Program-made: the position numbers and the translations under genes | Notes under the pieces: generated by a model | Told to the model about the DNA's origin: nothing | Database searches by the model: none | What the model saw: only the letters and a program-made list of their open reading frames with translations | In this document: positions 56,453 to 64,000 of the stretch, piece after piece | Layout: each line of letters begins with the position of its first letter | Position numbering within the stretch: position 1 is the first letter of the stretch | DNA from: Cynocephalus volans | Taxonomy: Eukaryota > Chordata > Mammalia > Dermoptera > Cynocephalidae | DNA length: 64,000 nt | Assembly (NCBI RefSeq): GCF_027409185.1 | Contig: NC_084462.1 | Location: 185,818,071 to 185,882,070 of the forward strand | Reading direction: 5' to 3'

Positions 56453-57785
56453 CTGGCTATTACAGGGACCCAACCATGTGACATTTGTGTTATAAGGCTA
56501 CACTCTAACCAAATCAGCTCAGTGGCAGCCCCTGGATTCAGTTATAATACACATTCTCCACCTTTCCCTACATTCTTACAAAGAATGAACGTTTCATTTG
56601 AATTTAGGGTACATTAATTTCCTCTAACAGCACTCACTGTTGTGGATTGCTCTCTCAACCCTTCTTCATATCTAATCCACATCATTGGCAATCATAGTTA
56701 TTTGACTGCATGTATGTCACCTGGTCATTGGGGACATTGGTTATATACATTTTGGGTGTGCAATTGATACATTTTGATATACACATACATTGTAAAATGA
56801 TACACCAATGTGAGTACCAAAGTATCTATCACTTCATACACTTATCACTTGTATGTGTATCTCGAGAACAGTTCACATATACCCTCTTAGAAGTTATCAA
56901 GTATAAAATACACCATTAGTAACTAATGTCACAAGGGTGTACATCAGATCTCCAGAAGTCATTCATCCTGTTAAATAAAAGCTTTGTGACCTTTTCCAGT
57001 ATCTCTCTATTCCTACAACTCCAGTTCTCTGAAAACCACCGTTCTGCCCTGTGAATTTGACTGCATATATGGGGTCTGCTCATTGGGGACATTGGTTACA
57101 TTAAGGGTCACAAGCCTGTTTGGTCCATTACCTAATCACTGCGTGACACTAGCATCTCTTGGTGTTGTCCACCAGGTGCTGTGAAGCTGGTGGATCCATC
57201 TGGACATGCTCTGCCATAAGTTGTGTGACTTGTTATAGGTGGCCTGGCACCACCAGCCACATGTGCCCCTCACAAGATGCAGGCCTGTCCTGCACTAGTG
57301 CCTGAATTGCCTGGTTATGTGTCTGAAAGTCACAAGGGCTCACTTTCATAGGTAAGGAAGGTTCAGCTGACCCGCCTGTCACCTGTTCAGGCCTCCGTCG
57401 ATAGATGAACACACCATATGGGCATTAGGGGACTGAGTGGGGTTGAGTTCATCGATGGACAAACCTTTATTCAAATCCACAAGGGGCAGAGTTGTGCGTA
57501 TCTGAGGTAAGGGGATCATGTATGAACAAACGGTGTTTGTCAGAGGTCAAAGAGTGTGAACTTAGAACACACAGGCAATGAGCCCTTTTTTTTTTTTTTT
57601 TTTTTTTTAGTTAAATTATTTCCAGTCAAGAATGATGAGAATCTTCCGGAAGATCTGCTTGTCATGAATGAAACATGAGTCATAGAAATTCGGTGAAGGA
57701 AAAGACCTTAGTGACTGCTCAAATCTCATTTTCAAAAAACATCGTCAGTTTCTCCGTCGTTAACCAAGAGAGGATGTGAGGAGTT
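55991..57785. other. Intergenic with old L1M-like sequence
   Basis: 56640-57070 resembles an old L1M-derived repeat (AGATCTCCAGAAGTCATTCATCCTG region). An A/T-rich run with T20 lies at 57589-57608. No V exon. Confidence 0.5.
56384..56451 (+). repeat. (GT)n(GA)n microsatellite
   Basis: About 24 GT units followed by 9 GA units. Confidence 0.95.
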
Positions 57786-57930
57786 CAAAACACAAAGAAA
57801 AAGGCATGAAGTGTCTCAGGAGACACCTCCGACCTTGGAGAGGACACGAAACCGTTGATGTCTTCAGGAAACACCTCAGTGTCCTCTGCACCTGCCACTG
57901 GCACGAGGCCCCTGAGCTCAGTGTGTCCTG

Positions 57931-57944
57931 AGCGCCCCCTGGTG
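57931..57944 (-). promoter_or_regulatory. CTCF-like motif 21 bp from the IGHV3-like RSS
   Basis: Minus strand CACCAGGGGGCGCT, matching the full CTCF core consensus (CCACCAGGGGGCGC), 21 bp beyond the nonamer. It is the strongest CTCF motif I found in the window and sits in the same place as the CTCF element of mouse proximal VH genes. Confidence 0.78.
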
Positions 57945-57965
57945 GTCTCGTGTGTCCCTGCAGTA

Positions 57966-58004
57966 GGTTCTTGTCTGGGCTCCCACTGACGTCCCCTCAC
58001 TGTG
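57966..58004 (-). promoter_or_regulatory. 23-bp-spacer recombination signal of IGHV3-like gene
   Basis: Heptamer CACAGTG (57998-58004), 23-bp spacer (57975-57997), nonamer ACAAGAACC (57966-57974), one change from the ideal ACAAAAACC. Confidence 0.95.
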
Positions 58005-58464
58005 TCTCTCGCACAGTAATACGTGGCCGTGTCCTCAGCTCTCGCATTTTCAGTTTGCAGATACAGTGTGTTCTTGGCGTTTTCCCTGGAGATGGTGAAT
58101 CGGCCCTTCACGGAGTCAGCGTAGTATGTGCTACCACCGTCCCAGCTAATGGCTGAGACCCACTCCAGCCCCTTCCCTGGAGCCTGGCGGACCCAGTGCA
58201 TGGCATAGTCATCAAAGGTGAATCCAGAGGCGACACAGGTGAGTCTCAGAGACCCTCCAGGCTTCACCAAGCCTCCCCCGGACTCCACCAGCTGCACCTC
58301 ACACTGGACACCTGCAAACACAGAGACACCCTGGTCAAAAAACTCTCACACGAATCCACTATTTCTCCCACCCATAACCACACACATTCTCAATGTCTCT
58401 ATTTCGCCTTAATATGACCTTTTAATACAGCAAGAAGGAAAACGCAGCTCAGTCCAAACTCCAT
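58005..58464 (-). CDS. Immunoglobulin heavy V segment, clan III (IGHV3-like)
   Basis: Leader exon 58419-58464 ([15 protein letters not shown]), donor GTCATA, intron 58312-58418, V exon 58005-58311 after a GCAG acceptor. The mature domain starts [20 protein letters not shown]. Conserved residues: Cys in LTCVASG, Trp in [16 protein letters not shown], Cys in YYCAR. FR3 has an odd QTENARAED where clan III genes normally have a QMNSL-type segment. There is no stop. Octamer promoter, recombination signal and CTCF-like site are all present, making this the best-equipped V segment in the window. The donor is GTCA rather than the commoner GTGA/GTAA, still with GT. Confidence 0.95.
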
Positions 58465-58588
58465 GGTGACTCGTCTGTGTTCAGTCCTGATCACCGAGTT
58501 GGAGCACCTGGGAATCTGGGGCTGGTTCTCGTCTCCCAGAGCTGCAGGGTCAGGGCTGGGCTGCTTTACATCAGCAGAGGGAGGCCCT

Positions 58589-58596
58589 ATTTGCAT
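58589..58596 (-). promoter_or_regulatory. IGHV3-like octamer promoter element
   Basis: Perfect ATGCAAAT on the minus strand, 124 bases upstream of the leader ATG. Confidence 0.92.
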
Positions 58597-58599
58597 GTC

Positions 58600-60239
58600 C
58601 TCCTGCTACATAGCAGGCTCTGTGGTGGGAGCCTATGAAGAGGGCCGAGTCCAGAGCAGATGTGAGGGCTCCAGGGGAGTTTGGTGGCAATAACTATATT
58701 TGTGACAATATGTTTTTTATTATACGATTGTAACTTGATAGATACTTATAATTCATCTACATTGTTTTTGCACAGAAACACAAAGTATTTGAGGCACTTA
58801 TGAATACTAATTCTTTATATAGATGTACAGTTATAAACAAAATCATCAAAGGATTATACAGTGTATACAAGTGCTCATCTTTGGACAGAGGGAGCCTCAG
58901 TGTCTGGGTCTGTGCTCCACACCACGGATCCAACCCCAGGACATATCTGGGCCTGCCTAGTGACATTTGCCTAGTTAAGTTCTCCTTCCTGTAATCACAC
59001 TTTGTGATTTTGCTGTCTTATGCCTTTTATTCACATCATACTTAGAGAACCAGAGTTCATGCAGATGCAACTTAAAGGATCTCTGAAATTATATGTTCCA
59101 GTATTTCCCTATCTCTCTCTATTGACATCTGCTTTTATTTGTAACCATCATAAGAAGCTATAATCGACAGAACAAACTGCATCTATTCAAAGTGTGCACT
59201 TGATGAGTGCTGACATACATGTGCACCTGCACAGTCACCACCACAATGGAAATAGTGTACAAATATTTCATCCCAAAGCATTTCCTGCTGTTCTTCTGAT
59301 TTCTTCATCCCACTCCTTCCTTCCTCTCTCCGTATGTCCAGGCAGCTCGTGAACTTCTTTATGTTACTTCACAGTATTTTTTTCTCATCTACAATTGAAG
59401 TAAATGTAATATACAGTCAGTGCTTGGGATTCCTTGCTATACTTCATTCTGATCTTTTTTTCAAAATGTGTGACTTAAGCACTCATGACTTTTAATACGG
59501 TGTAGTGTCCCGATGTATGAAAATGCTTCTTTTATTCAGTTTACCTGCTAATGGGAATTTGGATCATGCTCAGATGCTGGATATTATAAAGTAAGCTGCT
59601 GTTAGAATACAAATGCAGAGATGGAGTAAAAGAGTTTTTTCTTATTGTTTCAAGAAACACAATAACACTAGCAAGCCCATTGGATAAGTGGCAAATTAGT
59701 GCATTTTCTTAAAGAAATCAAAGAGTGAAGTTAACAAGACAAACAGCAAACCTGAAATCTGGAGAGAATAGTTTTCAGGAAAAACAGGACCAAACCTTAG
59801 CTCACCTGGGTCGGAGATCACTAGATGGCAAACACACTAGAGTAAAGATGAAACTAGAAATAGTTCGTGAATTTCCAAATGTCCAGTGTGCTAAAGCATC
59901 AGAGTGTGAATCTGCTGGGATGCACACATCTGCAGGGATCCTAACTTCTTTCTGGCTTCTCCAGGGTTGGGGAGAATCACTCAGCTCTGGCCTCCTGGGG
60001 TGGTGCTCAAGGGGGAGAGGAGCAGCCCCCTGCCTAGTGCTCCAGCACCTCCTCCAGATCCTCCACACAATAAGTTATCAATGTGCACGGGAGGCAGCAA
60101 AGCCAATATTCATGCTTTACATTTTGAGAAACTGCTGAACAGTTTTTCAAAGTGCATATAAATTTTATGTTCTCACCAGCATTTTATGAACAAACTGATT
60201 TCTCCACATCCTCATCAATAGCTCTTATTATTCCTCATT
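58600..60239. other. Intergenic, no gene seen
   Basis: Possibly old L1 pieces after 59060; nothing coding recognised. The 137-codon frame at 59725-60138 overlaps other frames and has no domain. Confidence 0.45.
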
Positions 60240-61110
60240 TTTATCATATTCATACAACGTGGCACAAAACAGAAACCTAAAACTTAAAAGAACCCGAATA
60301 CTGAACACTGCATATTATTAATTCCACCTATGAAAATTATCCAGAATAGGCATGCGTGGAGACAGAAATTAGGTTAGTGGTCACTGGACCGGGATAAACA
60401 GGAGAAAGGGAGGACTGGAACGTGACACTGAAGATATGTGTTCATTTGGGGATATTCAAATAATCTAAAATTAAATTCTGGTGGTGTTTGCATAAATTTT
60501 GTTAATTATTTTGTGAGTAACATATACTGAAGTCTTCTAAACTGTACACTTTTATAGGTAGAATTTATCATAAGTAAAATATATTTCAATAATTTATAAA
60601 AAAATCTATCATTAACTTTCATCAATTAATACAGTTGTACAATTTTTTACAGTTTATAACCCATATGAAACATACTTTTGTGAAACAAACAACAAACATT
60701 GTGATGTCAGTAATTTAGAGGATATGAGAGCATTGTCTATTTTCTCTTTTGTTCTCTGTGCTTTCTGGCTCATGTCCATAGAGTCTGCGCACACACCTAG
60801 TTCCTGAATTGTTTCACCTATATTTTGCCTTAGTAATTTTTCAGTTTCAGGTCTTATACTTAAGTCTTTAATCCACTTTGAGTTGAATTTGTATACGGTG
60901 TGAGGTAAATACCTAGTGTCATCCTTCTGCTTATGGATATCCAGTTTTCCCTGCATCACTTGCTGAGAGGAAGTCTTGTCTCCAATGTAGATTTTTGTTG
61001 CCTTTGTCCAATACCAGGTGGCTGTGAGCCTGAGGGGTGAATTCTGTATTCTCAATTCTGCTCCACTGGTCTGAGTGTCTATTGTCAGTACTAATAGTGT
61101 CTATAGTCAG
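60240..61110. mobile_element. LINE-1 fragments: sense L1M 3' end then antisense L1
   Basis: 60240-60610 reads as a worn L1M 3' end. 60650-61110 is antisense ORF2 (CCACTTTGAGTTGAATTTGT at about 60877). No open frames of interest. Confidence 0.7.
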
Positions 61111-61298
61111 TAATAATATATTTCAAAATAGCAAGGAGAGTTAAGTTTCAAATGTCTCCCCCCCAAAATTCTAAGTTGATGCGATGGATATATTGACCAG
61201 CTTGACCTTGAAAATCTACACAACTCTTCCAGTTGTCGAGAAGGCAAAACATCACTAGACAAAATGTCTCATTAGATTAGTTTTACTATGTTTCCATT

Positions 61299-61829
61299 TG
61301 TATTGTCAGGGCTAGTGCTCAGACCCTTCAAACCCATTGTACAAGCTGCATCACAAACCCCTCACATGCCAGGCTCGGTCAACAGACACTTCACACACAG
61401 GTCCACACTAGGTAATTGGAAAGATCCCGGTATCATTGGCAGATGACATGAGCTCCATCTTCAGCAACAGCAGCAGCAGCTTTCAGGTCCAGCAGCTGAC
61501 AAGTCTGGTGGTGGCAGAGGTGGTGGTGGCAGCGGCCTTGCAGAGGGTCCCAGTGGCACTGGCAGCAAGAGCTTGGTCAACACCCTCCAGAAGCAGTAGA
61601 GGCTTCCCATAGCCCCTGTGGACCTCCCAGGGGTGGGGAGAGCACCGTGGGTCAGAGCCACTCATCCTTTATAATTCAGTCCATAACCCAGGTCACCTGG
61701 GTGCACATGCGCAATTACATTAGACAATAACCAAGGAACACCTGGGCGCACGTGCATATTTACATCAAATGCTCAGCAATATTTTGAACATCTGAGGGGC
61801 CCTGAACATTTTCCTATATTTTCCCAACA
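61299..61829 (-). repeat. Solo-type LTR of the ERV1/ERV2 group
   Basis: Minus strand starts TGTTGGGAAAATATAGG and ends CTGACAATACA. It shares the ERV1 LTR motifs and the GCC/CTG-rich block of the 30135 LTR, with TATAAAG near 61670. It is absent from the equivalent position in copy B (about 41395), so it inserted after duplication. About 90 extra bases to its left (61208-61298) are also missing from B and may be internal proviral sequence. No clear target-site duplication. Confidence 0.78.
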
Positions 61830-63657
61830 GATATAATTATTCTGCATCACATACGTTTTTCAAAATGTCACTCTGTTCCTCATAAATGAATACAATTATG
61901 ATTTGTCATATAAGATGACATTAATAAAAAGTGAAGGAGATACAGCCTCTCTCAGACCACACAGTGGTAAAGGATCAAGGCGTCCCTCAGAAATCCCGAA
62001 TGAGCTGAGGACAGCGGCCAGCACAGCTTGTATTCAACACCTTCAATGTGACAAGTGGAAGTGAACAAGCAGCAACCAGAAGGAAACACCAACACAGCCC
62101 TTTTCTCCAGGTGTGACACGAGGAGTTCTGGGTTCAGGTCTCACACGTAAGAAGCTTGGGTGTCATCACTCCCATCCAGACAAAAGTAAAAACTCTGAAC
62201 TAAATGAAAATTGGTGACAATTCTTTTATCTGTAGAAGAATTTATGTCACCGGGTGAACGGCTGTCCCCAAAACTGAAGATGCAGCCAGGAAGACACAGA
62301 GGGTCATAACCTGTCTGATTAGAAACTCATGAGCAGAAACCTCCGTGGGATCCAGGACTGGGGGAGAAAAACCAGAGCTGCAGCTGAAGAATTGCTGAAG
62401 ACTCAGAGCTGGGAAGTCTGAGAGTTGGGTGCAGCCCAGTGCAATGGTCTCAGGGATCCCCAAACTTTAAACTCTACCTCAGGGGCCCACCGTGTTCTCC
62501 TAGAAAATATCGGAGAAGAATCCTGATGTTCACAGCAGAGAAAGGGAGGAAGGAGCCGTTCTGAAATACCCCAGAGCATGACCTTCTCTATAAGAAGCCT
62601 TGACCTCAGGAGAAGCGAGTTTAGCTGATCCTAATGGATTGCAGATTCATCAGAGCATCATTGACCTGAGAGGAGAAAAAACGAATCCCCTCCCCCTCCC
62701 ACAAGAGACTTGCAGTGTCCCCTAAAGGAAGGTAAAGGGAGAAGCACTTGGGAAGGTCCCCCCCAGGACACGGCTCACTACAGGACAGAACTCATCCTAG
62801 GACTGTGCACTGCTTCCCTACCCCACACCTTACCCACATCCACAGGGCTTCTGTATCATGACAGAGAGAAACTAAAACATAACATGCACCTTAGACACGA
62901 TTTAAGAAGTGTCCATGAAAATGTAGTTCACAGAGGAGACAAAAACAAGGACATCAGGGACATTTTATGGAGTTTGTTCTTTGTCTTGTCATCCCGTCAG
63001 GCTCTTGTCCCTGCCAGACCCACCCCAAAATTCAGCCGAGCAAGGCTCTGCTGTGTTTTCATCTCTGTGCTTGTCACCCTGAATCCTCCACATGGAAATA
63101 TCATAGCTATGTGTGGCCCTCAGGCATCTGCTTCTCCATCCAGCACACTGAGGAATGGACAGAGAGTGGGACAAATCCTCAACATCAATGTCCACAGTGT
63201 AGATGAGGACCCAGAGGCTAAACTGCCCCACTGAGGATAGAGACGCCGTGGGCAGGGGTCCTGTAGCATGATAATGACCACGTGGCTGTAGCTGCACTTT
63301 GTATACGGAAAAATGCTGATTTAGGTACAGGGTCCTCAAGACTAATCTAAAGTTTCTGGAAAATAATACTAGATCATAACGATTTGTGTGTCAGGAAAAT
63401 AACAGGTCAAGAAAAAACCTGAGAAAGAAAAGTCCCCAGTGAAAAGAACCTTCTCTTCTGCACATGAGGAAAGTTACTTCACTCTGTGTTGCCTTCAGTG
63501 AGAATGTGAGAAATTAGAGTCACAAAGGAAAAAGCAGGACATGACCCTGAGGGACATCTGAGAGTCAGCAGAGCAGAGGAAACCTCAGATCCCAAGAGGA
63601 ACCGCCCATCCCCTCTCTGCACCTGCTCCATGGGGCACAGGAGCTGGGTGGGCCTTG

Positions 63658-63671
63658 AGCGGCCCCTGCAG
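63658..63671 (-). promoter_or_regulatory. Mutated CTCF-like motif beside IGHV4-C
   Basis: Minus strand CTGCAGGGGCCGCT: one substitution in the core relative to IGHV4-A, at a different base from that in IGHV4-B. Confidence 0.45.
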
Positions 63672-63699
63672 CCCAGACCCCTCCTGTGTCCTGCAGGGA

Positions 63700-63737
63700 G
63701 GTTTGTGTCTGGGTCACGCTGACTTCCTGTCACTGTA
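63700..63737 (-). promoter_or_regulatory. Defective recombination signal of IGHV4-C
   Basis: Nonamer ACACAAACC (63700-63708) is intact. The spacer is 22 bp (63709-63730), one short, and the heptamer is TACAGTG (63731-63737) instead of CACAGTG. The first three heptamer bases are the most critical for RAG cleavage, so this site should be weak or inactive. Confidence 0.88.
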
Positions 63738-64000
63738 TCTCTCGCACAGTAATACATGCCTGTGTCCTCATCAATCACAGAGCTCAGCTGCAGGGAGAAC
63801 TGGTTCTTGGATGTGTCTCTGGTGATGGAGATGCGGCTCTTGAGCGATGGGTTATAACCTGTGCTTCCAGTATAAATTATGCTTCCCATCCACTCAAAGC
63901 TCTTCCCCCTGGGCTGGCGGATCCAGTGCCAACCATAATCACTGGTGATGGAGTAACCAGAGACGGTGAAGGTGAGGGAGAGGGTCTGCGAGGACTTCAC
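63738..64000 (-). pseudogene. IGHV clan II V segment, copy C (partial, non-functional)
   Basis: V exon from FR1 to the recombination signal; the leader and FR1 start lie beyond the window. The frame is open with clan II features ([34 protein letters not shown]). However, the first disulfide cysteine is lost: LTFTVSG instead of LTCTVSG (TGC to TTC near 63970). Together with the changed heptamer and short spacer this is best treated as a non-functional ORF-type segment. CDR1 (SDYGWH) and CDR2 (SIIYTGSTG) differ from copies A and B. Confidence 0.9.

Larger units (their letters stand above)
61110..64000. repeat. Segmental duplication copy C (start of IGHV4-C unit)
   Basis: Aligns with copy B 41300-44170 through the L1M 3' end, V 3' flank and V exon, with the LTR at 61299-61829 as an added insertion. 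It continues beyond the window. Confidence 0.8.

Overview
The window is mammalian germline DNA from the variable part of an immunoglobulin heavy-chain (IGH) locus, with every V segment on the minus strand. Four V segments have recognisable exons: three clan II (IGHV4-like) genes (43880-44320 and 5451-5891 look intact; one at the right edge, 63738-64000, is damaged) and one clan III (IGHV3-like) gene (58005-58464, intact). A clan II pseudogene lies at 37413-37828, and eroded clan III remnants lie at about 12240-12620 and 52480-52830. The intact genes have a 46-nt leader exon, a short intron, a V exon, and a heptamer/23-bp spacer/nonamer recombination signal.

A tRNA-derived SINE at 27181-27330, with A and B boxes, a poly(A) tail and target-site duplications, resembles SINEs I associate with yinpterochiropteran bats (Rhin-1-like). 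A bat host is therefore my best guess, but it rests on recognition only.

Layout. Copy A of a segmental duplication (4549 to about 13317) carries IGHV4-A, a long non-coding flank, an orphan IGHV1-type promoter and a clan III relic. Copy B (about 42970-53300) repeats the same order around IGHV4-B. Copy C (about 61100 to the window end) begins the unit again with IGHV4-C. The spacers between copies are filled with LINE-1 fragments and endogenous retroviruses (ERVs). These are a class III-like provirus with both LTRs (61-4548, plus); a minus-strand relative (30135 to about 32815) and a minus-strand LTR of the same group (61299-61829); a tRNA-Phe-primed gammaretrovirus-like provirus (about 19456-25723, minus); and the 3' part of a D-type betaretrovirus-like provirus (25724 to about 27956, plus), itself hit by the SINE.

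No ERV is intact: each has stops, frameshifts, large deletions or missing LTRs. The functional content is the V segments with their octamer promoters, recombination signals and adjacent CTCF-like motifs. Comparing the copies shows post-duplication events: L1 insertions private to A or B, and a 54-bp sequence that is single-copy in A but expanded to 19 tandem units in B (51076-52101). I found no CRISPR, operon or other prokaryote-type system; the most informative signals are regulatory and structural features of the IGHV array.
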